Assembly: GCA_020633435.1 (NCBI GenBank)
Contig: JACKDP010000010.1
Location: 262,307 to 326,306 of the forward strand
DNA from: Myxococcales bacterium
GTDB taxonomy: Bacteria; Myxococcota_A; Bradymonadia; UBA7976; UBA1532
Direction: 5' to 3'
Length of the DNA stretch: 64,000 bases
Shown here piece after piece: positions 8,713 through 16,763 of this stretch (the first letter of the stretch is position 1; each line of letters begins with the position of its first letter). Under the pieces are notes generated by a model, which was not told the DNA's origin, searched no databases, and saw nothing but the letters and a program-made list of their open reading frames with translations. A program made the translations under genes and the position numbers.

Positions 8713-8868
8713 ACCCACCATCGCCAGTGGTGCGCTCCTGGGAGGATTGTTACAGTGCTGCCAGGAGGTGTGCGCGTGGGGCGGGATTCCTGGCATGGCC
8801 TTCGCGGGGTCGACTGTGGCCTGAATGACATCCGCCGCCGAGGTCAGGGGGCGGAGCTGTCGCCCGCG

Positions 8869-9195
8869 ATGCGCCCGAAGAAGCGGATCGTCGAGCCGCC
8901 GAACGAGGCGGCGCCGGCGCCGGCGCCGGAGGACGTCATCGAGGCGGCCGTGCCCGTCGAGGTCGCCGACGTCGCCGAGGACGCCGCGCCGCCGGCCGGC
9001 GTCGAGGCCGCGCCGGCGCTCCTGCCGCCCCCCGCCGAGGCCGTCTTCAGCCCGCTCGTGCTCGACGACGAGTCGGTGGACGGCTCCGCCGACGACCCCT
9101 CCGATGCTGCGGAAGTCGTTGAAACCGCTGAAGAAACGCCCCGGGTGACGCCTCGTCGCTACGGCCTGCGCTACCTGGGATCGCCGCGGCGCTGA
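8869..9195 (+). CDS. hypothetical Ala/Pro/acidic low-complexity protein
   Basis: A 108-residue protein starting M-R-P-K-K-R-I-V-E-P-P, dominated by Ala, Pro, Glu, Asp and Val, and ending in a basic R-R-Y-G-L-R-Y-L-G-S-P-R-R segment. No domain is recognisable. The frame is open from a GTG-type start at 8755, but residues before 8869 look non-coding. GGAG upstream of 8869 and the change in composition favour the ATG. The basic tail resembles the short positively charged ends of small DNA- or membrane-associated proteins. It could also be a chance open frame in GC-rich DNA. Confidence 0.4.
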   Translation: MRPKKRIVEPPNEAAPAPAPEDVIEAAVPVEVADVAEDAAPPAGVEAAPALLPPPAEAVFSPLVLDDESVDGSADDPSDAAEVVETAEETPRVTPRRYGLRYLGSPRR

Positions 9196-9265
9196 TCGCC
9201 TCGCCTCGGATCCACGTCGGCCCGTCGTTCGTACCCGCTGGGCCTGTTCGCCGCGAGGGACCACC

Positions 9266-12200
9266 ATGCCGTACCGCACCCCCTGGCGCCTGATCGCGCT
9301 GCTCCTGCTGAGCGCCGCCGCGGCCCACGCCCGGGCCATCCGCGTCATCCAGATCCCCAACGGCGGCCGCTTCGACTGCGCCATCTGCCACGACGCCTTC
9401 CCGCCGGAGCGCAACCCCTTCGGCCTCGCGAGCCGGGAGGTGCTCATCGGGGAGGGGGAGGAGGCGGTGGTGGACTGGAGCCGCCTGTACGACCTGGACT
9501 CGGACGGCGACGGCCTGACCAACGGCGAGGAGCTGCTGGATCCCGAGGGCCGCTGGCGGATGGGGGATCCGGATCCGCCAGGCGTGCCGTCGAACCCCGG
9601 GGATCCGGCCTCCGTCCTGCAGCCCTGCGGGAACCTGCGGCTGGATCCGGGCGAGGACTGCGACTTCGACGACCTGGGCGGCACGACGTGCGAGGACCTG
9701 GGCTACGACGGCGGCGATCTGTTCTGCGGCCTCGACTGCCGGTTCCAGACCTTCTTCTGCCACACCTGCGGCGATGGCATCGCGGCCTTCCCCGAGGAGT
9801 GCGACGGGGACGACCTGCGGCGGCGCACCTGCGCCCAGCAAGGCTTCTCGGGCGGGGCGCTGGGCTGCACGCCCGACTGCCGCTACGACGAGGCCGCCTG
9901 CACGACGTGCGGGGACGGCCGGGCCGAGGGGGACGAGGGCTGTGACGGCGCCGACCTGCGGGGCCAGAGCTGCGCCGGCCTGGGCTTCGGCGGCGGGGCG
10001 CTGGCCTGCACCGCGGCGTGCCAGCTCGACCGGCGCGGGTGCACGACGTGCGGGGACGGCCGGGCCGAGGGCGCCGAGGCCTGTGATGGCGCCGACCTGC
10101 GTGGACAGACCTGCCGGGACGCGGGCTTCGACGGCGGCGCGCTCGGCTGCGGCGCCGCCTGCTTGCTGGACACCGCGGCCTGCACGCGGTGCGGGGATGG
10201 GCGCGCCACCGGCGGCGAGGCGTGCGACGGCGCGGATCTGCGGGGCGCGACGTGCGAGGGCCAGGGGTTCGACGGGGGGCGGCTCGCCTGCCGGGGCGAC
10301 TGCCGCCTGGACGGCGCGGGCTGCACGCAGTGCGGGGACGGCCGCGCGGCCGGCGAAGAAGGCTGTGATGGCGCGGACTTGCGGGGGCTGGACTGCCGGG
10401 CGCTGGGCTTCGATGGTGGCCGCCTGCGGTGCGGGGGGACCTGCGATCTCGACACGAGCGGCTGCACGCGCTGCGGCGACGGGCGGGCCGCCGGGGCCGA
10501 GGCCTGCGACGGGGCCGACCTGCGGGGGGTGGACTGTGCGGCGCTGGGCTTCGCGGGGGGCGTGCCGGCGTGCGCCGCCGACTGCACCCTGGACGCGACG
10601 GCCTGCGCGCGCTGCGGGGACGGCCGACGAGAGGGCGACGAGGCCTGCGACGGCGCCGACCTGGGCGAGCAGACCTGCGCCACGCTGGGCTTTCGGGAGG
10701 GCGCGCTGGGCTGCGCGGCCGACTGCACCCTCGACACGGCGGCCTGCGGGCGGCCGGAGATCGGCGAGTGCGGCGACGGCGTCCAGAACCGCGGCGAGGC
10801 GTGCGACGGGGCGGATCTGGGGGGCCAGACGTGCCGCGGGCTGGGCTTCGACGGGGGCCGGCTGGCCTGCTCGGCCGCCTGCACCCTCGATCCCGCCGGC
10901 TGCTCGCGCTGCGGGGACGGGCGGGTGAGCGGGGACGAGGCCTGCGATGGCGCCGCCCGGGGGCCGCGGGGCTGCGCGGAGCTGGGCTTCGACGGCGGCA
11001 CGCCGGGCTGCACGGCGGACTGCCGGCTCGACGCGTCGACGTGCACGCGCTGCGGCGACGAGGTGCGGGCGGTGGCCGAGGTCTGCGACGGGGCCGACCT
11101 GGGCGGGGCCACCTGCGCGGCGCGGGGCTTCGACGGCGGGGTGCTGGCCTGCGACGACGCCTGCCGGCTGGACGACGGCGCGTGCACCCGCTGCGGCGAT
11201 GGCGTGGCGGCCGGGGCCGAGGCCTGCGACGGCCGCGACCTGGGCGGCCAGACCTGCGCGACGCGGGGCTTCGATGGCGGGCGCCTGGCCTGCACGGCCG
11301 CTTGCGCGCTGGACGAGGGCGGCTGCACCCGGTGCGGGGACGGCGTGCGGGCGGGGGACGAGGCCTGCGACGGCGACGACCTGCCGGTGGACTGCGCCGG
11401 GCTCGGCTTCGATGGGGGCCGGGCGAGCTGCCGGCTGGACTGCACCGTGGACACCTCGGCCTGCACGCGGTGCGGAGACGGCGTGGCGGCGGGGGCCGAG
11501 GCCTGCGACGGCGCGGACCGCCGTGGGCAGGGCTGCGTGGACCTGGGGGCGGCGGCGGGCGCGCTGGGCTGCAACGCGGATTGTACTTTGAATACGGATG
11601 CTTGCGTGCGGTGCGGGGACGGCGTGCGGGGCGAGGGCGAGGGCTGTGACGGCGACGACACCCCCACCTGCGCCGACCTGGGCTTCGCGCGGGGGAGCGT
11701 CACCTGCGGGGCCGACTGCCAGCCCGACACCCAGGGCTGCGACCGCTGCGGCGACGGCGTCATCCAGGCGCCCGAGGCCTGCGACGGGGCGGACGTCGAC
11801 GGCGCGCGGTGCCCGGCGGGCTCCCGCGGCGAGCCCGTCTGCGGCGCCGACTGCCAGATCGACTTCACGGACTGCGCGACCGTGATCGGCGACGCCTGCG
11901 GCAACGGGGCCCTGGATCCGGGCGAGGCCTGCGATGGCCTGGCTGGCCAGACGTGCGAGGCGCTGGGGTTCGGCGGTGGGACGCTGCGGTGCACGGGCGC
12001 GTGCCAGCTCGACACGAGCGGCTGCACCCAGCGCCAGGCCGCGGACGCGGGGCCGGCCGCCCCGACGGGGGGCGGAGGCGAGGGCTGCCGCGCCGTGCCC
12101 GGTCGCGGGGGGGCCTGGATGGCGGGGCTCCTGCTGCTGGCGGCACTGCGGCGGCGGCCGAGCGGGCCGCGAGCCCGCCGCGCGACGCGGATGCGCGGGC

Positions 12201-12685
12201 TGCTGCCCGTCCTGTTGCTCCTGGGCTGCGAGGCCCCCGAGGCCCGCCTGGCCGTCGACGTGTGCGGGGACGTCGTGGGGGTGGACGCGGTGCGCCTGGA
12301 GCTGCGCGACGAGGATGGGCGGGACCGGCAGGCGGCCGTGGCCGAGCTGCCCCGGCGGCCGGACGCGGGGGATGGCGACGAGGGGGTCAGCGACGCCGGG
12401 GCCCAGGGGGTCGTCGACGTGGACGCGGGCCCGTGCGCGCCGCTGGCCCTGGCGGCCTCGCTCCCCCGGCCGGTCGGGGTGGGCTGGCTGCGGGCCATCG
12501 GCTTGCGGGCGGGCCTCGAGGTGGTGCGCGGCGACGTGCGCGTGCGAGGTGGTCGCGGCCGGGTCATCCTGCGGGCCGCCTGCGCGGGCGTCCGGTGCCG
12601 CGACGGGCAGGGCTGCGACGCCGCCGGCGCCTGCGCCCCCGTCCCCCTGGACCCGGGCCCGTGCCCGGCCGCCTGCGAGGGGTAG
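9266..12685 (+). CDS. giant cysteine-rich repeat surface protein with heme-like CxxCH and MYXO-CTERM-like tail
   Basis: A 1139-codon frame. It has a signal peptide ending A-H-A-R-A, then F-D-C-A-I-C-H-D at about residues 38-45 (a c-type heme motif), E-R-N-P-F-G, and one calcium-binding D-S-D-G-D-G-L-T-N-G-E-E segment. Seventeen Cys-rich repeats of about 47 residues follow (C-G-D-G-x-E-x-C-D-G-x-D-L...). A Gly-rich linker then leads to G-C-R-A-V-P-G-R-G, a hydrophobic stretch and R-R-R, a layout matching MYXO-CTERM sorting tails of myxobacterial surface proteins. Unusually, no stop follows. The frame continues for about 160 residues that begin with their own lipoprotein leader, annotated separately at 12191. 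Likely secreted and anchored at the cell surface; ligand unknown. Confidence 0.8.
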   Translation: MPYRTPWRLIALLLLSAAAAHARAIRVIQIPNGGRFDCAICHDAFPPERNPFGLASREVLIGEGEEAVVDWSRLYDLDSDGDGLTNGEELLDPEGRWRMGDPDPPGVPSNPGDPASVLQPCGNLRLDPGEDCDFDDLGGTTCEDLGYDGGDLFCGLDCRFQTFFCHTCGDGIAAFPEECDGDDLRRRTCAQQGFSGGALGCTPDCRYDEAACTTCGDGRAEGDEGCDGADLRGQSCAGLGFGGGALACTAACQLDRRGCTTCGDGRAEGAEACDGADLRGQTCRDAGFDGGALGCGAACLLDTAACTRCGDGRATGGEACDGADLRGATCEGQGFDGGRLACRGDCRLDGAGCTQCGDGRAAGEEGCDGADLRGLDCRALGFDGGRLRCGGTCDLDTSGCTRCGDGRAAGAEACDGADLRGVDCAALGFAGGVPACAADCTLDATACARCGDGRREGDEACDGADLGEQTCATLGFREGALGCAADCTLDTAACGRPEIGECGDGVQNRGEACDGADLGGQTCRGLGFDGGRLACSAACTLDPAGCSRCGDGRVSGDEACDGAARGPRGCAELGFDGGTPGCTADCRLDASTCTRCGDEVRAVAEVCDGADLGGATCAARGFDGGVLACDDACRLDDGACTRCGDGVAAGAEACDGRDLGGQTCATRGFDGGRLACTAACALDEGGCTRCGDGVRAGDEACDGDDLPVDCAGLGFDGGRASCRLDCTVDTSACTRCGDGVAAGAEACDGADRRGQGCVDLGAAAGALGCNADCTLNTDACVRCGDGVRGEGEGCDGDDTPTCADLGFARGSVTCGADCQPDTQGCDRCGDGVIQAPEACDGADVDGARCPAGSRGEPVCGADCQIDFTDCATVIGDACGNGALDPGEACDGLAGQTCEALGFGGGTLRCTGACQLDTSGCTQRQAADAGPAAPTGGGGEGCRAVPGRGGAWMAGLLLLAALRRRPSGPRARRATRMRGLLPVLLLLGCEAPEARLAVDVCGDVVGVDAVRLELRDEDGRDRQAAVAELPRRPDAGDGDEGVSDAGAQGVVDVDAGPCAPLALAASLPRPVGVGWLRAIGLRAGLEVVRGDVRVRGGRGRVILRAACAGVRCRDGQGCDAAGACAPVPLDPGPCPAACEG
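9626..12028 (+). repeat. 17-copy tandem cysteine-rich repeat region
   Basis: Tandem coding repeats of about 141 bases. Each encodes C-G-D-G, a spacer, E-x-C-D-G-x-D-L, then C-x-x-L-G-F-x-G-G, C-x-x-x-C and a final L-D-x-x-x-C. The spacing of six Cys per unit is almost invariant while the rest varies, which suggests old duplications held by disulfide constraints. The unit resembles the myxococcal cysteine-rich repeat family. Confidence 0.85.
12191..12685 (+). CDS. possible separate lipoprotein, in frame with the upstream repeat protein
   Basis: The ATG at 12191 opens a complete lipoprotein leader: M-R-G, a Leu-rich core, then L-L-G-C. It would encode a 164-residue product with a Cys-rich end (C-A-G-V-R-C-R-D-G-Q-G-C). 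It lies in the same frame as the repeat gene, directly after that gene's MYXO-CTERM-like R-R-R tail, with no stop between. Either translation starts again here or the two are made as one chain. The ribosome site is weak. The next gene, another lipoprotein, starts one base after the stop, so the lipoproteins are probably made together. I lean towards an independent lipoprotein because an internal leader of this quality is unlikely by chance. Confidence 0.5.
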   Translation: MRGLLPVLLLLGCEAPEARLAVDVCGDVVGVDAVRLELRDEDGRDRQAAVAELPRRPDAGDGDEGVSDAGAQGVVDVDAGPCAPLALAASLPRPVGVGWLRAIGLRAGLEVVRGDVRVRGGRGRVILRAACAGVRCRDGQGCDAAGACAPVPLDPGPCPAACEG

Positions 12686-12686
12686 G

Positions 12687-14606
12687 ATGCGCGCGCTCCT
12701 CGCCCTCGCCCTGCTGGGCTGCACGGACGCCTCGCTCTACCACCTGCGCGAGGCGCCCATCGAGGCTGATCGCGTGGCGGTGCGCGGGCGGGTGTGCACC
12801 GAGGACCCGGACGCCGCGCGGTTCCCGCTGAAGCTGGTGCTGGTGGTGGATCACGCCGCCGGGCCGCTCTTCAGCGCCTACGATCCCGGCGGCCAGCGCA
12901 TCCCGCTGCTGCAGAGCCTCGTGCGCTCCGCCCTGGCGCGGCCGGGGGTGTCCCTGGCGGTGGTCGGCTACGCCAGCCAGGGTGTTCGGTTCGCGCCGGC
13001 CCCGGACGAGGGCCCCTTCACGCGCAACCCGGGCCCGCTGCTGGCGGCCATCACCCGGCTGGCGCTGCCCGGCGGCTGCCTGGGCGCGGATCAGTGCCGG
13101 GACCATGACGACGGGCTGCGGGCCGCCGAGGGGCTGATCGAGGACGATCTGGCCCGGACGCCGGCCGGGGAGCGTGTGCGCACGCAGTACGTCGTGCTCT
13201 TCGTGAACGCGGGGGAGGCCTCGCCCCTCGCGCGGCGCCGCGACTGCTGCGCGTCCGGGGATCGGGCGTGCCTCGCGGCGGGGGACGCGCCCGACGCGGC
13301 GTGCCAGCTCGATCGCGACGTGGCCCGGGTGGCGGGGCTGGGCGCGACGGTGGCCGCGGCCGGGGCGAGCTTCCGGCTGCACGCGTTGCACCTGGCGGCG
13401 GCGCCCGCGGAGGAGGCCGACCGGGTGGCGCGCACCATGGACCGGATGGCGTTCGCGGGGGCGGGGCGGTCGCTGCGCTTCGAGGCCGTGACCGGCGTCG
13501 ACCTGACCGATCTGGCGCTCTTCGATCGCGAGGGCGCGCTGCGCGCGCAGCGCCTGGTGGTGGCCAACATCAACGCGCTGCCCGGCCCCGCTGGCCCCGT
13601 ACCCGACTCGGACGGCGATGGCCTCTCCGATGAGGACGAGGGGGACCTGGGCACGGCCCCCGACCGGGCCGACACGGACGGGGATGGCGTCGGGGACCGG
13701 GTGGAGCTGCTGGCCGGTCTCGACCCGCAAGTGCCTGAACTGCCTGGGGTTTGCCGCCCTCTGGCCGACCCGGCGGGCGACGCGGATCGCGACGGGCTGA
13801 CGGACTGCGACGAGGCGTTGCTGGGCACGGACCGGTCGCTGCCCGACACCGACGGCGACGGCCTGGTGGATCGCCTGGAGGTGGCGCTGGGCACGGACTA
13901 CCTGCACGCCGAGGGCGTGGTGGACGACGACGGTGACGGCGTGAGCAACGCCGACGAGGTGCGCGAGCGGACGGATCCGCAGAGCGTCGACGCGGCGGCG
14001 CGCCTCGGGCGCGCCTATCGCTACGACGTCGTGGACGAGGGCGTGGTGGTCGAGCCCGTGGCGCCGGCCCTCGAGCGGGTGGCCGGCGTCGACATCCTGC
14101 AGGTCTCGGCGGGGACGACGGCGGGGGTGGGGCGGCTGCGCTTCGTGCCCGGCGCGCCCGCGGGGCTGCAGTGGCAGGACGCCGGCGACGCGGCGCCAGG
14201 GCCGCTGGTCGAGGTGCCGCGCGATGGCGACTACCTGCTGCCCGGGGCCTCCTACGCGCCGCTGCAGGGCGATGACGGGCCGTTCCTGCGGGTGCGGGTG
14301 CGCCTGGCCGAGGCGCCGCCCGCGGAGGCGTCCGAAGCCGTCCGGGTGCTGTTCCGGGCGCGCCAGTGCCTGCGCTACACCGTCCGCAACATCCGCCTGC
14401 TCGACACGGTGCCCGCCGAGGGCCGCCCCGAGCGGGGGCGCAACGACCTGCTCCTGTACTTCACCCAGGCCCCGGCCGGCCGGCCGACGGCCCCGGGCGC
14501 CCTGCGGCAGGCGCTCGTCCCGGTGCAGTACCTGCCGCCCGCCACCCGCACGCCCACGGGGGCCGTGCTGGAGGTCCTCGACGAGGAGTTCGTCGGCGTC
14601 CGGTGA
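12687..14606 (+). CDS. lipoprotein with VWA-like domain and thrombospondin type 3 repeats
   Basis: A 639-residue predicted lipoprotein (lipobox A-L-L-G-C, Cys12). Residues of about 48-285 look like a von Willebrand A fold: K-L-V-L-V-V-D-H-A-A-G followed by alternating strands and helices. The usual MIDAS D-x-S-x-S is replaced by D-H-A-A-G, so metal-dependent adhesion is doubtful. Residues of about 307-430 are Ca-binding thrombospondin type 3 repeats (D-S-D-G-D-G-L-S-D-E-D, D-T-D-G-D-G-V-G-D, D-A-D-R-D-G-L-T-D and others). A beta-rich C-terminus follows. A GAGGGG motif precedes the ATG. It starts one base after the preceding stop and belongs to the same surface-protein cluster. Confidence 0.75.
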   Translation: MRALLALALLGCTDASLYHLREAPIEADRVAVRGRVCTEDPDAARFPLKLVLVVDHAAGPLFSAYDPGGQRIPLLQSLVRSALARPGVSLAVVGYASQGVRFAPAPDEGPFTRNPGPLLAAITRLALPGGCLGADQCRDHDDGLRAAEGLIEDDLARTPAGERVRTQYVVLFVNAGEASPLARRRDCCASGDRACLAAGDAPDAACQLDRDVARVAGLGATVAAAGASFRLHALHLAAAPAEEADRVARTMDRMAFAGAGRSLRFEAVTGVDLTDLALFDREGALRAQRLVVANINALPGPAGPVPDSDGDGLSDEDEGDLGTAPDRADTDGDGVGDRVELLAGLDPQVPELPGVCRPLADPAGDADRDGLTDCDEALLGTDRSLPDTDGDGLVDRLEVALGTDYLHAEGVVDDDGDGVSNADEVRERTDPQSVDAAARLGRAYRYDVVDEGVVVEPVAPALERVAGVDILQVSAGTTAGVGRLRFVPGAPAGLQWQDAGDAAPGPLVEVPRDGDYLLPGASYAPLQGDDGPFLRVRVRLAEAPPAEASEAVRVLFRARQCLRYTVRNIRLLDTVPAEGRPERGRNDLLLYFTQAPAGRPTAPGALRQALVPVQYLPPATRTPTGAVLEVLDEEFVGVR

Positions 14607-14647
14607 GCGCGGTTGCGTCGTCCTTCAGCGATCGCTTAAACAAGGGC

Positions 14648-14959
14648 ATGGACGCCGCCCTCCGCGCCATCGCCGAGCCCCGACGCCGCGCCATCCTGCG
14701 CCTGGTGCGGGACGAGGAGCGCCTCGCGGGGGACATCGCCGAGGCTTTCCCCGACGTGACCCACTCGGCCATCTCCCAGCACTTGAAGGTGCTGCGGGAA
14801 GCGGGCCTGGTGGAGGAGCGGCGGGAGGGGGTGCGGCGCTTCTACCGCCTGCGGCCGGAGGGACTTCAGGAAGTGCGCGCATTCCTTGCAGATTTCTGGG
14901 ATGACTCCCTGACCCGGCTGAAGGCTGCGGCCGAGGCCTTCGCCCGCGAGCAGCGCTGA
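14648..14959 (+). CDS. ArsR-family (SdpR-like) winged-helix repressor
   Basis: A 103-residue winged-helix regulator. It opens with the family's M-D-A-A-L-R-A-I-A-E-P-R-R-R-A-I-L helix, then has the recognition helix region H-S-A-I-S-Q-H-L-K-V-L-R-E-A-G-L-V and a wing (R-R-E-G-V-R-R-F-Y-R-L). No metal-binding Cys is visible, so it is the non-metal type that often sits beside an SRPBCC gene, as here. Its stop overlaps the next start (TGATG). The ATG at 14648 matches the family's usual start. A GTG at 14603, overlapping the previous stop, would add 15 residues. It probably represses its own operon. Confidence 0.85.
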   Translation: MDAALRAIAEPRRRAILRLVRDEERLAGDIAEAFPDVTHSAISQHLKVLREAGLVEERREGVRRFYRLRPEGLQEVRAFLADFWDDSLTRLKAAAEAFAREQR

Positions 14960-15420
14960 TGCCCAAGGTGGATCTGCTGGAGCGGCGCCTGCCCATCGAG
15001 GCCCCGCCCGCCATCGTCTTCGAGTTCTTCACCGATCCGGCGAAGCTGGTGTCGTGGATCGGGGTGGAGGCGAGCCTGGAGCCCCGGCCCGGCGGCGTCT
15101 TCGAGTTCGTGATGTACGACGGCAAGACGTGCCGGGGCCGCTACGTGGAGGTGGAGCGGCCGCGGCGGCTCGTCTTCACCTGGGGCTGGACGGACGGCAC
15201 GTTCGGCCTCACGCCCGGCAGCTCCGTCGTCGAGGTGAACCTGGACGCCGATGGCGACGGCACCCTGCTGCACATGATCCACCGCGGCCTGGTGAGCGAG
15301 CCGTCGGTGGAGGCGCATGGCCTGGGCTGGGACATCCACTTCGCCCGTCTGGTCGACGTCGCGCGCGGCGTCGCCGTCGACCCCGGTGGCTCGCGCTGCC
15401 CAGGAGATCCGCTGCCATGA
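14959..15420 (+). CDS. SRPBCC (AHSA1-like) domain protein
   Basis: A 153-residue START-like (SRPBCC) protein of the AHSA1/CalC group. It begins with an L-L-E-R-R-L-P-I-E-A-P-P-A-I-V-F-E-F-F-T-D-P strand-helix and has the G-G-x-F-E-F, R-L-V-F-T-W-G-W and S-V-V-E-V-N-L strands expected of the fold. These proteins hold hydrophobic ligands in a deep cavity, and the ligand is unknown here. Translationally coupled to the upstream ArsR regulator (TGATG), an arrangement seen in many bacteria. Its own stop overlaps the next ATG (ATGA). Confidence 0.85.
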   Translation: MPKVDLLERRLPIEAPPAIVFEFFTDPAKLVSWIGVEASLEPRPGGVFEFVMYDGKTCRGRYVEVERPRRLVFTWGWTDGTFGLTPGSSVVEVNLDADGDGTLLHMIHRGLVSEPSVEAHGLGWDIHFARLVDVARGVAVDPGGSRCPGDPLP

Positions 15421-15965
15421 TCACGCTGCTGCTCATCGCCGCGCTCGCGGCGCCGCCCACGTCCGCCGACACGGCGCCCGCCTCGCTGGCGGCCCCGGCG
15501 TCGGTGGCCGTGGAGCCGTCGGAGGCCGAGCGCTTCGCCGCCGCCGAGGAGGCCCTCAAGGCGTTCGAGGCCCTGCACGTCACCATCCCGCCCGGGGCGG
15601 ACATGGCGGCGTGGTCGCAGGCGTTCTCGCAGGGCATCCAGCAGCAGGCCCAGGCGCTGGGCGAGCTGCAGTCGCGGTACCTGGCCCTGGCCGGGGCCAG
15701 CCCGCAGTACGCGGTGCCCGCCTTCGTGCGCGCCGGCGAGGTGCTGGAGAAGTTCGCGAGCGAGCTGGCGACGCTGCCGCCGCCGAGCGGCGGACCCGAG
15801 GTGGCGAAGGCCCTCGCGGGCTCGCTGGAGCAGGCCGCGAACAGCCTGCGGCAGGCGGCCATCACCTACTACCAGCAGGCCCTCGACCACGCCGATCGGG
15901 CCGGCGTGACGGGGGAGTGGCCCGACTTCGCCCGCGAGCGGCTGGCCCGCCTGCGCAAGCCCTGA
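15417..15965 (+). CDS. exported helical protein of unknown function
   Basis: A 182-residue protein with a hydrophobic leader (M-I-T-L-L-L-I-A-A-L-A-A). A low-complexity Ala/Pro stretch and then an almost entirely helical body follow, with heptad-like Ala/Leu/Glu spacing. It resembles a TPR-like or coiled-coil periplasmic protein but shows no clear repeats. The ATG overlaps the stop of the SRPBCC gene (ATGA), so it is read as the third gene of that operon. No Cys and no catalytic motif. Confidence 0.6.
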   Translation: MITLLLIAALAAPPTSADTAPASLAAPASVAVEPSEAERFAAAEEALKAFEALHVTIPPGADMAAWSQAFSQGIQQQAQALGELQSRYLALAGASPQYAVPAFVRAGEVLEKFASELATLPPPSGGPEVAKALAGSLEQAANSLRQAAITYYQQALDHADRAGVTGEWPDFARERLARLRKP

Positions 15966-16042
15966 TCGCCGCGGTGTGACTTTTCCGGCGCCGGCGCCGT
16001 TGAAAGCCCCGAGGCCCCCGCTGGCCTCGTCAGGAGGTTTCG

Positions 16043-16621
16043 ATGGCCCGGTCTCTGTTGTTCACCCTCTTCGGCGCAGCCCTGCTCTGCCTCTCCCCCG
16101 CGGCGGCCCTGGCCGACCCTCCCGACCACGCCCCGGCCCACGGTCGCCGGGCCCACGACGACGACGGCCACGGCAAGAAGCACCACCGCAAGGCCACGGC
16201 GAAGGCCAAGGCCAAGGCGAAGAAGCGCGAGGAGAAGCGCCAGCGGAAGATCGAGCGGCGCCGCGAGCATGACCACCCCGGCCACCGCCGGGGCCACGGG
16301 CACAAGAAGCACCGCGGCAAGGGCCACGATCACCACGACCATGGCCGCGTCGACGACCACGACGACGATCACGACGGGCGCGACCGCGACGACGACGATC
16401 GCCCGTTCGCCCCGGCGGAGCCCGTCGTCGAGCCGGTCGCGCCGCCGATCGCCCCGGTGGAGCCAGTGGAGCCCGCCGAGCCGGCCGAGCCCGCCGAGCC
16501 GGCCGAGCCCGCCGAGCCGGCCGAGCCCGCCGACCCCGACGATCCCGCTGATCCGGTGAAGCGCCCGGACCCCCACGCCCCGATCATCAAGGAGCCCAAG
16601 GTCCTGCGCGATCCGTACTGA
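16043..16621 (+). CDS. exported His/Asp/Lys-rich low-complexity protein
   Basis: A 192-residue protein with a good signal peptide (M-A-R-S-L-L-F... ending A-L-A-D). It is followed by a Lys/Ala and Arg/Glu helical block, a His/Asp-rich block with many H-D-H, D-D-H-D and H-G-H-K clusters at about 72-118, and a Pro-Ala-Glu repeat. It ends with a short V-L-R-D-P-Y. The composition suggests metal (Zn, Ni, Cu) sequestration in the periplasm, but that is inference from composition only. AGGAGG lies six bases before the ATG. Confidence 0.6.
   Translation: MARSLLFTLFGAALLCLSPAAALADPPDHAPAHGRRAHDDDGHGKKHHRKATAKAKAKAKKREEKRQRKIERRREHDHPGHRRGHGHKKHRGKGHDHHDHGRVDDHDDDHDGRDRDDDDRPFAPAEPVVEPVAPPIAPVEPVEPAEPAEPAEPAEPAEPAEPADPDDPADPVKRPDPHAPIIKEPKVLRDPY
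16469..16534 (+). repeat. 18-base tandem repeat encoding Glu-Pro-Ala units
   Basis: The unit GAGCCCGCCGAGCCGGCC occurs three times without change (16469-16522), with a partial fourth copy. It encodes E-P-A-E-P-A inside the His-rich exported protein. Near-identity of the copies suggests recent slippage, so the length is likely to vary between strains. Confidence 0.85.
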
Positions 16622-16763
16622 CGCGCGCCCGCCGGCCACGGACGCCGAGAAGCCCGGGGCCGAGGCGCGGCGTCGGGTCGCGCAGGCGCGGCGCAGGCGG
16701 GCTGGCGACCGCGCGGACGCCGGCCCGGCCGGCCGCTGCTAGCATGGTCAGGGAGGTCTCGCC

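Noticed and set aside
9047..12724. Long minus-strand frames opposite the Cys-repeat protein
   Set aside because: They reflect the repeat's periodic codons read backwards and contain no sensible start or domain.
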